Shown here: one piece after another, positions 24,601-36,122 of the stretch
Position numbering within the stretch: position 1 is the first letter of the stretch
Layout of the letters: every line of letters starts with the position of its first letter
Source: Labia minor
Taxonomy: Eukaryota; Arthropoda; Insecta; Dermaptera; Spongiphoridae
Direction: 5' to 3'
NCBI GenBank assembly: GCA_963082975.1
Contig: OY720349.1
Location: 64,850,501-64,914,500, forward strand
DNA length: 64,000 nucleotides
Notes under the pieces: generated by a model
The model's input: only the letters and a program-made list of their open reading frames with translations
Database searches by the model: none
What the model was told of the DNA's origin: nothing
Program-made: the position numbers and the translations under genes

Positions 24601-27600
24601 CATATATAGGATTTATATTATTATATAGTACTAGCTGCTCAGAGCTCCTTCGTCGCTCTTCACATCTAGACGGGGGCTCCGCCCCCTGTACCCCCGAGTG
24701 GTACATAGTATTTGGTGGTTGAAAGTAGTAAAAGGTTTTCATCCATTTTGTTTCAAACAATGTATAACATAAAACATTCATTTCTTATTGTGTGATTATT
24801 TAAAATATATTTTAATTTATTTAGTAAATTAATTATATATATTATTATTGAATATGTTATATCTATCTACTCGAAAGTTCTTGGCAGCTACAACCACATT
24901 TCTCCAAGTGTCCCCGGTGACCTCATCTTTCTTTGGCCAATAAATGCTGGAAAGAATAATCTGAATCTACTCTCATCTCCCAGGTTCATAGACCATGCGT
25001 GGCTCAACGGTACTCGAAAGTTCTTGGCAGCTACAACCACATTTCTCCAAGTGTCCTTATCCTGAGCCTCTGTTCCATCTTTCGTACGTCATTCCCTGAT
25101 GTACTCATCTTTCTTTGGCCCATAAATGCTAGCGAGAATCCTATATTCTCAAATACTCTGAATCCACTCTCATCTCCTAAGATCATAGACCATGTCTCAC
25201 ACTCATATAATACAACAGACAAAATAATTGTTTTATATATTTTAATTTTCATTCCCTTTTATAATAATTTTGATGAGATAAGCCTCTTTACTGCATGATA
25301 ACAGGCGTTTCCCGATTGATACCTCGATTTAAATTCTTCTCAAATATTATTATCCTTCGTGATTACATTCAATTTTTCTACATATTCAAATTCTACATTT
25401 TGTATGTTAATACTGCTCCTGTTTGTTTCTAAATATATTTATTTATCATTATTAATTTCAAACCTCATCTCTTTTCCTACCGCGATTAATTTTTAAGTCG
25501 TCTGAATCACCTAATATTTTACAATTGATTTCCGCATCTTACTCTTTCTTTACTACCTTCAAGATAAATTTTAAGATCAAAATTTGAAAAAGTTTATCCG
25601 GATCTATTGAGTCATGCGTAGGTTTTACTAAAGTCTACAAATAATTATTGAACAGAGATATTGAATTCGCGGTTTTTTTAATATCTGTCATAATGAAAAT
25701 ATCTTAATTAATGTTGATCGATTTGGCCTGAACCCGCAATGATATCGTCTAATATTTCCTCCGCCTATAGTTTATAAGTATTGTATATGTTATAATAGAG
25801 TATAATATTTCTTGATCATTTCATTTCGATATTTTAATTTCATTGCTTGATTTTTATTGAATATTTTTAATTATAATAAAATTTGAGAAAATGCAAAGTT
25901 AGAGACTTGAGACAATTTATAAAAATTAATTTATAAAAATTAACGGTATAAAAGTATTGATAAAACTAAAGATAAATTAACAATATATACATTCATTAAT
26001 AGTATTAATTTAAATTAATGGATTTATTTGATTTTTTATTATTAAGTTCATTTATTAATTTTTTTAGATCATAGTTAATTCCCTCCCTTAAAATAAAAGA
26101 AGTACCTATTCAAATATGGAAAGAATAAATACAAAATAATTTAAGTTAAATATGATTTAAATATTTTATTATATTAATTAAAATGAGAACTTTTAGAATA
26201 AATTATTTAATTGAAATGATATTTGAATATTAGAATTTAAAATAAAAAGTTAAATATTATAATTCTTTGATTGGGAATCCCTAGAGTTATATACATTGTG
26301 TAAAATGAGTCCGCCAGTCAGTGGGCCACGCCTGGCTCTTGAATGAACACGGAGAACTATATATAAACTTTAAATCTCTCTCTCTCCCGCTCACACACAC
26401 TCCCACCTCTCTCCTCATCCCCTCCACCTCTCATTTCTTAGTTATTTCAATTTCCACAAATTGTCTTATTTTTAAAATATTCACTAATTTACTTTCTATT
26501 TTATGTTAAAATGTAAGTTATTTACATTTTAACATATTACACTATGACAGCAAAAAAGTAAACGAATTACATACATACATACATACAAACAGTCTCCTTT
26601 ATATATATAGATATATAAGTTATAAGTTATAAGTAATGTTATGTCGATCTGTAATTTAACTGACAAAGCCATTTCTAGGCATGATTTTATCGTTTATTCG
26701 TGTTGCATTTGTCGATTCTCACGTCACTATGACGCACACACACAATTCCTTTTTTTAAAAATCTTTACATCAATCGCTTATAATGATAACTCATTAATAG
26801 AAAAAAAAATTGAAAAAAAAACAAAAACAAAAACAAATTCAGCTATAATTATAATACAACAAGGTCCCTTTTATAATATAATAATAAATTACCAAAAATA
26901 AAATAAATAGATTCGATAAATAAATATCTAAATCGATAAAATATTTTATAAATGAATATTTTAAATTTACAAATAAAAATTTATTAAAAATTAAAAATTT
27001 TCCAAGAATTTTTATTTCAAAAAAAATAATGTTATTTATATTTCTATAATTATTATTGTGATTAGTCTGATTAAATATATTAGTATATAACTAAATATAT
27101 AAATTTTTCCACGAACTTTGCACACATTAGTTTTGATAAATCATATTTCATTTTTTTCAATTATTATCGTTGTTTGATGTTGTTTTTGTAATGGTTTAAA
27201 ATGAAAAGCAAAAGTGTTTACACATCGTTTTAAATTGATCAATTTAACTTAAGAAAAAAAAATGAATAAAAGGTAATGAAGGACAAACGCTAAAAGGCAT
27301 TTCACGATTTTAGTAGATAGTTACTTTCTTTTGTCAAATAAAAATACAATTAGCATAACTATTTATTATTATTATTGTTTTTTTTTAATTTTAAACAGTT
27401 TTTTCTCTTTGTTAGCTTTATTACACCTATCTAAAATATGTCTAAAATGCTACTTATTGCTCTTATATTTAAAAGGGCACCAACCATAAAACTACTGCGT
27501 AGATTCAATTGAACTTATATCAGCTCTCCAAACATATAATGATTATGCGGCTTAAGTGTGAAGTTGTGTTCGAAAAATTATAATTAAATCCTCTGGGAGA

Positions 27601-27897
27601 AAAAACAAAATTACTTTCTCAACAACCTAATATACTAAATAATAAAGATTAACAAATTAAATAATTTACAAATTTGTTAAATTTAAAAGAGTAATAAAAA
27701 ATTATCTGAATTAAATTGAAATTTCTTTGATTTATAGCCCTGGGAGGATGGAAATATATGCATACACTTAAATAAAATATAACTTTTTTATATTTAAATT
27801 TAGTTGCATTAAAAATTTATAATATAGGATCAAATTGAATTATTTAATAATGATGGTAAAGTTAAAAATCAATAAAATATTGAAAAAGATTTTAAAA

Positions 27898-27933
<36 letters not shown>

Positions 27934-28899
27934 CACTATTTGCATATTATTATTATATTTTAAATAAATATGTATTTCTATTATTTTATATTTTACGAAA
28001 ATATATTTATTTCGATCTTAGAAAACATTTATATTTCTCAACATTAGATTGCAGCACAGATGTTTCTTGTTGGTGGCGCCACCCAACCAAGTTTTCATTA
28101 AATATATTTGGAATTTAAATTTAAATCATTTAAATACAAATTTAATTTTACAATGAGTCTCATTTTCAATTGTTAATAATCTTTAATTTTTAATTCTTTT
28201 GTGTTTTTAATAAACAATATAATTATTTAAAACAATACAAAAATAATATTGCACAATTTAAATATCTATTATATTATATTTATTTTAAAATTGTATCAAT
28301 CTGGATTTACTTTTTAAAAGATTATCACTTTAAACTTTTTTAATTAATTTAAATATGAAATTGACAACAAATTAATAAATGTGTACACTTTTGCTCATGT
28401 TTCAGTATTTCTTCTGTCAGTTGCATTGGTGTTTGCTCAGCGGACTACTAAAAAACCAAATATCCCCGATTTCGAAGATCGATATGTATCGAATCCATTC
28501 ACTGCAGAGGAATTAGCTTCATTAGGTGGGGTGGGCTCTCCCGGGGGCACAGTTGGTGTGGTTCCACCTTCGGATATCCAGGGGGGTGGTGGCTCAAGCG
28601 GAGGTGTATTTAATCCTCCCGCCAACCCGCCAACCCCTTCTTCTACTTCAACAACTACGGAAGACTTTTCATCCATATTTTTAGGCAATCAACAACAACA
28701 ACCCCAACCTCAACAACCTGATAACAACAGCAATAATAATATCAATGGACAAATGACAAATAATAATAACAACGAAGCCAGCCAACAGGTCGGCAGACCC
28801 GATCGTCTTCCTCCACGACCGGGAAATAATCGTCCAATTTGGAATCGGCCATTCCGTGGCCAAACAAGACCATGGGGCAATAGACGCATGTTTGATTAA
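18625..28899 (+). CDS. Secreted low-complexity Pro/Gly/Asn/Gln-rich protein, 172 residues, function unknown
   Basis: Two coding exons: 18,625-18,649 (8 codons plus one base, donor G|GTGAGC) and 28,406-28,899 (acceptor TTTCAG), joined in phase 1. The join yields a continuous signal peptide MGFCFRSTVFLLSVALVFAQ that neither exon encodes alone, which strongly supports the splice. The mature part starts RTTKKPNIPDF and has no cysteine. It contains a Gly-rich stretch, a Pro/Thr/Ser stretch, Gln- and Asn-runs (residues about 100-135), and a basic Pro/Arg-rich tail ending RPWGNRRMFD. It is predicted to be exported. The composition would suit a secreted matrix, cuticle, silk-like or salivary protein, but nothing decides this. 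AATAAA follows the stop by 15 bp. The intron is 9,756 bp. Confidence 0.75.
20297..20757 (-). mobile_element. CCGACCGACG repeat family, subfamily B, truncated
   Basis: A reverse-orientation copy beginning TTTTACCGACCGACGATAGC. It matches the 4.3 kb copy through TTGTATAATGATGTT, then loses the left-end motif. It holds the TTTAGCATGATGTCTGT block typical of the family. Confidence 0.7.
22635..22681. repeat. Tandem duplication of a 22-bp unit
   Basis: Two exact adjacent copies of AATCTAGTTATAAACCTTAA plus CT, followed by AAT. Confidence 0.9.
22990..23090. repeat. Tandem repeat, ~30-35-bp AT-only unit, about three copies
   Basis: The motif TTTATATTTATTTATTATA followed by a TAATATTAATA variant recurs three times. 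Confidence 0.7.
24632..25560 (-). mobile_element. LINE 3' remnant (reverse transcriptase C-terminus)
   Basis: The minus strand decodes the end of a non-LTR retrotransposon reverse transcriptase: a broken YQSGNACYHAVKRLIS, then KIYKTIILSVVLYECETWSM and FRVFEN, matching the familiar pattern 'KLYKT(L/I)IRPVVLYGCETWTL..RVFE' of RTE/CR1-like elements. Frameshifts and stops follow. A segment (24,871-24,980 against 25,013-25,190) is a diverged internal duplication. The 3' side (24,632-24,790) carries CTGCTCAGAGC and GGGGGCTCCGCCCCCTGTAC; a second copy of this tail is at 51.2 kb. Confidence 0.8.
27902..27931. repeat. (TA)n microsatellite
   Basis: A 30-bp uninterrupted TA tract. Confidence 0.95.
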
Positions 28900-28913
28900 T
28901 TTTTTATTTATTT

Positions 28914-28919
28914 AATAAA
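28914..28919 (+). terminator. Poly(A) signal of the low-complexity secreted protein gene
   Basis: AATAAA, 15 bp after the TAA; a second one is at 28,962-28,967. Confidence 0.6.
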
Positions 28920-29388
28920 TTCTATTTATGTAACATAATTTTATTTGTTCATCCTGCATTTAATAAAATCAACAAATTGTATTAAAATATTTCATTATTA
29001 AACATCTTTTTATTTATTTATTAAATTAATTGTTTTATTTATTTGTATATATCAAAGTTTGTATTTAAACCATTTTAAAAAAAGAATGATGGGGAGAGAG
29101 GTTTGTTGAAAAAATAGCTAAAATTCTTTCTTATTTAAAAATATTTGAGAAATACGATGACCCATTAAAGAGCGTTGAATAATTAATCATTCCCTTCATA
29201 ATGATTCCGCCATATCCATAGATATATTTATATACGAAATTTAACAATAAATTATTTTTGTCAGCGCAAAGTTTTAATTTCCGGGTTCCATTTTAGCGAC
29301 CTCTATTTTATGCATTTATGTCATGCAAGGATATTTTATATAAATAGATATATATATAGTATATAAATATATACACATCAAAAATAAA

Positions 29389-29733
29389 AATAAGTTGACC
29401 TGTGGCCAGGTCCGAACCGACCGACGGTTTGAAGTAAATTAATTTCCAGCTACAGAAACAATTTCAAATAATTTAAATGTATCTATTAGTACAATAAAAA
29501 ACAGCTTTGGATATAACATAAATATTTTTAATTTAATTTTATTTATAATATATAAGTAGTAGCTGGCTGTGACGTCATATAATTTAAAATTAAGAAAAAA
29601 CTAATGAAGATGATTTTTCCCGAGGATGAAACCAATACAAAATGAATGATTCGTGGTGATATATAAAAATCTCCACATGTGAAATTTGGTGTGAAAACAA
29701 TACATCCCTTACTATCGTCGTTCGGTAAAAATT
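29389..29733 (+). mobile_element. CCGACCGACG repeat family, internally deleted copy
   Basis: Both ends are present (ATAAGTTGACCTGTGGCCAG at left; CTATCGTCGTTCGGTAA at right), but only one of the two internal ATTCGTGG..AATCTCC modules remains. The middle between the modules, including the ACGG tandem, is missing. One TGACGTCA site remains. This is the product expected from recombination or slippage between the internal direct repeats. Confidence 0.75.
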
Positions 29734-30479
29734 GAATAATATTGGGTTTATTCACGGATGATATTATTATTTATGTAAACCTAGACATTTTTATCTACCG
29801 GAGAATTTTTGCGGCACTGGGACAGAATACACATAAGAATAAGCAAAATGATCGTATAGGATTTGTAAATCAGCTAAAGAATAAGAGAGAATATTTGATC
29901 TATCAAAATTAAACAAATTTTTAGGAGATCTAATTTTATTTATTAATTTAAAATAAGTTGTACCACATGTTTATAATTAACAAAAATTATACATTAAGTT
30001 AATTTTTTAAATAAAGTTAATTATATATATATTTTATTTCTTTCCAAATATGATTTATCAGTACAATGATAACAAAAAAATTTGATAATTTATTAATATT
30101 AAATTATTATTGAGTATAGATATATTCGATTACAATATATTTACGTATATTCATATGAAATAATTTCCATAATAAAAAAAAATAAAATATTTTTATATTT
30201 GGTAAGTTAAAAAGAAATAATAATGAAAAAGAATTATATTTTTACAATATATATGATTTTTTTATTGTGATGTTTGCATTTTAATTTTAAATTGAGAAAT
30301 TATAATAATAATTAATTCTACCTAGATAGTAAAATATTTAAAATATATCAAAGTTTAAATTATGAAATTGTACCTATATTTCAAAATGAAAATAAAAAGT
30401 TAAAGAAAATAATCGCGATATTCAATTATTTCTTTATTATTAATTAAATTAAAAATAAAAAAATAATTGAATATTTAAT

Positions 30480-31200
30480 AGGGCCTCCTCCTTTCCCCAT
30501 AAATTAGCCCTTCCAAGCCTCGCCTTCCGAAATTTAGAAAAAGTAATAATAAAGAAAGTTTGCCTTAAAAAAAAAGATTAAAAAAAAATAAGGCGTTTGG
30601 TCTGTAGCCTCTTTGGATCAGCTGAGAGTGCCTTTGATTTTTTGGATTTCGAAATGAAATCGCGACATTCGGGGCAACCTGAAATAAAACCTACCTAGTA
30701 AGGGAGTGCATAGCCTCCATCAATAGGCATGGAAGGCCCATGCTAATCGAAAAAGCCCTGCGCTCAAAAGGTAACCAACAATTTGTTCCTGTTCAGGCTA
30801 ATCCCATTTCGGAACTTTGCTGAATTACCTTCCCGAATTTCCGTTCATCCAATCCACCTCAAATTCACTCTCAGTAATACAAAATGGCACAATTCAGACC
30901 TGACATGCAATTCATGCAAACCATCCCTTAAATAATAGCATGGCATTTGTTTTAGCCACCCACATTTTATTTATTTATTAATTCTAATCTAATCTATGAA
31001 TTAGTATGATGAGAACATGCATAGATGTAGGAGGCAACCACCTGAAAATTCCTAACAACTATATATATATATATATATATATCAAAAAATAGCCACCCTC
31101 CTCGTAACCTACTAATTCTAAAAATACCTTTGTCTCTTCTGCCTCCTTTATCTATGCTTCTTCTTGAAAGATGTACTCTGAAATTCCCTAATCTCACTAA
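30480..31200. other. Less AT-rich island without recognisable gene
   Basis: Base composition is markedly more balanced than the surroundings (for example 30,600-30,930), with two poly(A)-like runs near 30,560-30,590 and a (TA)n tract at about 31,063-31,081. No long ORF on either strand. The part at 31,085-31,195 reads on the minus strand like a short exon between an AG and CAAAG|GTATTT. It could be an old retroelement or noncoding exons. I do not recognise it. Confidence 0.35.
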
Positions 31201-31379
31201 ATTCTGTCATATAATTTAATATATTTCTTTATAATCTCCTAATGAATATTATCAAAAGCAAAAAATCATTGTAATTTAATTCTACTTTCTATATTCTATT
31301 AAACTTTACTTTAAATATTATATTTACATTTTCTATTTTAAAGTGCGCCATGCTAAATAAATAACGATTATTACTTACA

Positions 31380-31680
31380 TTTGGAGAGCTGTATTTCAAT
31401 CATTTCATTGTCATTAAGGTTAGAGAAGATAATCAAGAATTCAAATCAACATTCAGTAGCAGGAACGAAGATGGAAACATGAAATAGAAGAAGAAAAATA
31501 ACTTATTAGTTTAGAATCAATAAATAAATTTAAATTGAATTAAAAATAAAATTAAAAATAAATACTGACCTCGGAGTTAATAAAGGGTTGATATTTCTCG
31601 CAGATTAAACTCGAAGAACAGCTCGTAGACTTGAATTGATGTCCATCAATCTCGCCTCGATAAAGAAAAAAATAATTAAG
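31380..31680 (-). other. Two exon-like islands on the minus strand
   Basis: Minus-strand 31,568-31,665 (CTCCGAG|GTCAGT donor) and 31,378-31,480 (CCAAAT|GTAAGT donor) are locally less AT-rich and end in good donor sites. Both contain stops in every useful frame, so they would be 5' UTR or noncoding exons. They lie divergently about 1 kb upstream of the GC-rich exon at 32.6 kb. Weak support. Confidence 0.25.
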
Positions 31681-32574
31681 ATTAGATATTAGATATTTAT
31701 ATTATATACAGGAAATAAATATATTAATAGGATTAAAAAAGTGTATAGATTTTTAAAAATATTATCTTTTTTCTGTAATATTAAAATACTAAAATTATTT
31801 TACATCCTATTTATATAGAACCATGATTATAATAAGTTAGTTATAATACGCATTTAATAGACATATAATAAAAATATCTTAGAAAACATCAGAAAACTAA
31901 TTATGATTATATTATTAATTTCACGAAGATTTTATTCTGTTTAATTGATATATACGAGTAGGTAATAGAAATATTATTCATTTTTTAAAAGTGTAATATG
32001 TCTAATATGAAATTAACAAAACAATATTCAAATGAGATTTGAAAGGAACGGTAATGAGCGATAATGAGATTAGAAAGAATATATAGAATATTTAAATATT
32101 ATATTTATTATTATATGAATATAAGAAATTTATATTTTTTTGATTTATAATTATATTATATGAATTTTGAAAATAATCAGCACATCTTGCTATTTTTTAA
32201 ATAAATAAGTTTTAATAGGATTAATATATATATATATTGAAATTTAAAAAATATTTCAATAAATATATTTAAAGAAAAATAAAATTTTGTATATTATTTT
32301 TTAATTTTTAAATAATTTTAATTTAACTTTTAATAAAATTTAATTAATGAGATCTGATAGAATATTTAAGATTAATTACATTTCAAAGATTTAATGAAAA
32401 ATGTATAAATTTATATGGGTATATGAATAAAAAATTATAAAAATGCACTTTATAAAATTTAATTTTTATTGAAATATTTTTTTTTTTTAAAGTTCACTAA
32501 TCTTCCTTTTAATTAATAAAAATAAATAATAAAATTACAATTAATTCTTGATTAGCGACTGATTAAGGGATGAT

Positions 32575-32710
32575 TTCAGTGGAGAGGCCGCTAAGGGTCT
32601 TGCACTCTGCAAGGAAGGGGAACTAAATGCGTTCGAGTCAGCCGGCCTGCAAGAGGAGGTGAGTTCAGGCGGCGGAGGGGCTTGGAGAGGGGCGAGCGGG
32701 GAGGGCAGAG
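32575..32710 (+). other. GC-rich first exon / CpG-island-like segment with two tandem donors
   Basis: A sharp island of high GC in an AT-rich region. It has two excellent donors, GAG|GTGAGT (32,658/32,659) and CAGAG|GTGAGC (32,710/32,711). It probably holds the 5' UTR exon and promoter of the small gene whose coding exons follow at 33.7-34.6 kb. No coding frame is convincing. Confidence 0.45.
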
Positions 32711-33408
32711 GTGAGCGCTCTACTGCAAATTATTTCAAATAAAATACATATTAAAATAAAATAAAATAAACAAATATTAATTTTTAAAATTAGTGGTGTT
32801 TTAGAATACATCTTAAATCGAATCAATAAGTTTAATTCTATTAATTCTATTAAATCAATAAGCTTAATTTTATTCAGATTTTAATGAAAATTTAAAAAAA
32901 AAATTATAAATATATCAGTAAGAAGTTCATTAATGAAATTATCATATTTAAAAAAAAAACAAGGCGGTGGCGTATTAATGTAAATGGTTCAATTTAAATT
33001 TAAAATTGTTTGCCGAATGTGATATAATTTTAATTTAATGTAAATAAATTTCATAAAAAAGAGGGTAAATGGTAAGAATTGTTGTTATCTTGGTTGGGAT
33101 ACGGTATAGTAAGTTTACATGTCATTTCGAAGATATCGATGAGTTATGCTTTTCTTTGCTGTGTTCTTACCAAATTACGTTAAACAATTCTTTTCTAGTA
33201 TGAATTTCTATTTTAATTCTAAAAAAAATTTAGTAAGTAATACATTAGTTACTTACCCAATTAACATTTTATATATCTCAACCTTCTTTGGTTCCAGTAT
33301 ATTTTTCAGTTGGAGGAACTATTTCCAAAATAATTTTTTATATATGCAAATTAATTCATAAATCTAGTCCAGTTTTTTCTAAATTTTTTCAATTTGGTTC
33401 TTAAAAAA

Positions 33409-33613
33409 ATAAGTTGACCTGTGGCCAGGTCCGAACCGACCGACGATTTGAAGTAAATTAATTTCCAGCTACAGAAACAATTTCAAATAATTTTAATATA
33501 TATCTATTAATGTAATAAAAAACAGATAGGCATATAACATAAATATTTTTAATTTTTTTTTATTTAGAATATATATGTAAGACCAGGCTGTGACGTCATG
33601 AATGGCTGGATGA
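33409..33613 (+). mobile_element. CCGACCGACG repeat family, 5' fragment
   Basis: Starts ATAAGTTGACCTGTGGCCAG and stops within the first TGACGTCA module (CATGAATGGCTGGATGA). The rest is lost. It sits inside the proposed intron 32,659-33,703. Confidence 0.75.
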
Positions 33614-33717
33614 ATTACCTATATATATATATAAAAAACAAATATATGAATTGAAAAAAGTTGAATAAAATATATTTATGAAAAATAACTTAATATTTTA
33701 CAGATTAGAATTTTATA

Positions 33718-34581
33718 ATGGCAATAAATTTTGAACGCCTGAAACTTATGCAATCATCATTGAAAATAAACTGGAGAGAGTTGGAATCAGATGAACAATT
33801 GTATGTTTATTACACTTCATCATTACCACACATTAGTTTTGTATTTTTTTTATTTACTACACATTTATTTATTTATAAAAATATTATCAATTAAATATTA
33901 AAACAATACGATTTTTTGTTAATTTATAAAAGTGATCCTTTTATTAAATGGATAATTATTATTTTTCTACTATATATAATAAATCAAACAGTTTTATTTA
34001 ATTTATGTTATTTTTTAAATTAAAAATTATTAAATATTATTACTTTTAATATAAACCATAAATATATATACAGTTTAAAAAATTTAAATTGAAAATATTT
34101 CACTCGTCAATTTACGTCCTCATATAAGTGATAGATTTTAATTATAAGTTATTTCATAATTATATTGAAAAAAATGGTTTGTAGTAGTTTTCATTGATTA
34201 TCAGATAAAATTTTTAATGTCATCATTTATTTATTATTAAAATTTATCAATATCTTCTACAAACACCACATATAAAAAAATTTAAATTTTGTAATAAAAA
34301 ACAAATTAAAATGCAATATTTATTATTCATATTAGTTATTGATAAGGTATACGGTATTCTTTCAAAAAAAAAAAAATCTGATTAACCATTAAATTTGATG
34401 AATTATACAGAGTTAAATTTCCATTAGATTTTTTTTTAAACCGGAATCAAATTTCAATTTAAATTCCTTTGTACTATCCAATCTAAATTATATTTACATC
34501 TTGTATTGTTTTGCTGTTTTATCAAATAGTTTCGCGTTACCAGCTACGGATGTGGCGAAGGAATTGAGTTCCGCTGCCTAA
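33718..34581 (+). CDS. Proposed two-exon 44-residue small protein
   Basis: Exon 33,704-33,800 follows a clear acceptor (TTTTACAG) and carries ATG at 33,718, reading MAINFERLKLMQSSLKINWR then ELESDEQL, with donor AATT|GTATGT. Exon 34,530 onward (acceptor CAAATAG) joins in phase 2 and reads FALPATDVAKELSSAA then TAA at 34,579-34,581. The joined product is 44 residues and amphipathic, without a signal peptide or membrane segment. Both exons are less AT-rich than their flanks, and the second is followed by a GC-balanced 3' UTR-like stretch to about 34,650. The GC-rich island at 32.6 kb would be its 5' exon. No family is recognised. A different acceptor (TTACCAG at 34,543-34,549) would give another C-terminus. 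Confidence 0.45.
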
Positions 34582-34659
34582 TCAGATCCCCATCCTCTTA
34601 GAATATTCACAGGACCTCGATAACCTTCGGCTTTCTATCACCACAGGCACCAATAGATG

Positions 34660-36122
34660 AAAAATAACATTTTTTTTTAATTAACTTCTCTCTCTCTCTC
34701 TGTATATATATATAATAATTTTATTGTTATTTCTATTCATATTTTTTAATACTTTCATACTTTAAAATACTATATTGTTATGAAATTGTTTAATATTCTG
34801 TACAATTATTATACTTATCTATAGAAATTATGATATTTACTATTATGTATTATTTTTATTATTTATATTTTGGTTGTCGCAATATCACTCTGTTTATATA
34901 TGTACATAATACTAAGAGGACCTTACAGAATACCATTTCTTTAAAATTGTTATAAAACCAGTAATAATGTGAATCTATACAATGCATATATACATATTAT
35001 ACATATATTACAAATATATAATATATATAATATAGAAAAGTATTATTCAAAGATTATTTACCCATTAAAAGTGTAATATATTGTTTCTAATATGTATGTA
35101 TGTCATAATAGATAAAAAAAATTAAAAATAGAAATAAATCAATATTATAACACAGCAACAAGCCTATCAATCGATAGACAATAATATTGAAAGATAATAT
35201 TCATGTGATATTAGAACCATTTAGGAATAATAAAAATATCATTAAAAATTATAATGAATGATATCTTTATAAATTATTAATCTATTATTTATTTTACGTT
35301 AGCAGTTCTATTATCAAGAAATTTATTTATTATTATTCTTGATTAATTAATAATTAATGAATTTTATTATTTCATCTGGTTGATACAGACGAAGATTTTT
35401 TCACCGACAAATTTTAATCATCTTCTCTTTTCAGTGGGGTATTGAATAAAAGAGTAAACATTAAATTAATAGACATGGTTTTTAATCTTTGGAGGCAATA
35501 TTTTAGCAGAACCTAGTAACAAAAGCATTCAAGAGTTTCTTGGTTAACCATTAACAACTTTTTGGGACTATTTTAATCTGACGGCTTTTCCTTATATAAA
35601 CCAAAACTTTCATTGAACATCTAATAAAAAGTTTATAGATATCTTAATGAAAAAGTACTTATATATTGATTGATTTTTTTCTTATTATTTTCACAAAACA
35701 AACAAGGTTCACAAAAAAAAAAAAAAAATTAATAGATAAAATAATATGTTATTAATAAAAATATATCTAGGCTTGCTAAATAGAGAGAGTTATGAAACCT
35801 GAAAGATAAACAAATTTTTTTATCCCAAATGTTAGATATTCTAAAGTATAATTCGATACAATGTAAATGATATTAAAATCAAGCTTAAAAATATAAATTT
35901 TAATGAGAATATTTTTTAATTAAACATGATTGTTAAAATTTGAAAGAACAAACCTGATGGTGTAACAACCGAAATGTTTAAGCAAGCATAGGGATTTTTT
36001 TATTGATGATCTAATATATATTTTCAATTCATTATTTTGTGAATTTTTTGAGGCTTGAACTCTCAGAAAATGTATAGATTTATATAAAGAGTTAACAATC
36101 TGTAAATTTAGTAGCATGTTAT
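34660..36122. other. Intergenic, AT-rich, nothing recognised
   Basis: It contains a (CT)n/(TA)n tract at about 34,686-34,713, a 15-A run near 35,714, and many chance short frames. No exon-like composition or splice-site series was seen. Confidence 0.5.

Larger units (their letters stand above)
18650..28405 (+). other. Intron 1 (9.8 kb) of the low-complexity secreted protein gene
   Basis: Very AT-rich. Contents recognised: a CCGACCGACG-family copy (20,297-20,757), short tandem repeats (22,635-22,681; 22,990-23,090), a LINE remnant (24,632-25,560), and a CT-rich tract with a preceding less AT-rich patch (26,290-26,440). Also present are a (TA)n tract (27,902-27,931) and a GGTGGCGCCACC palindrome near 28,070. 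I see no further exon. Confidence 0.6.

Noticed and set aside
28437-28863. Long minus-strand frames opposite the low-complexity protein exon
   Set aside because: They are shadows of the repetitive Pro/Gly/Gln codons; splice, signal peptide and poly(A) evidence all support the plus strand.
29543-29755. Frames reading GIVFTPNFTCGDFYISPR (also at 20.2 and 49.6 kb)
   Set aside because: This recurring peptide is the translation of the noncoding CCGACCGACG repeat end, not a protein family.
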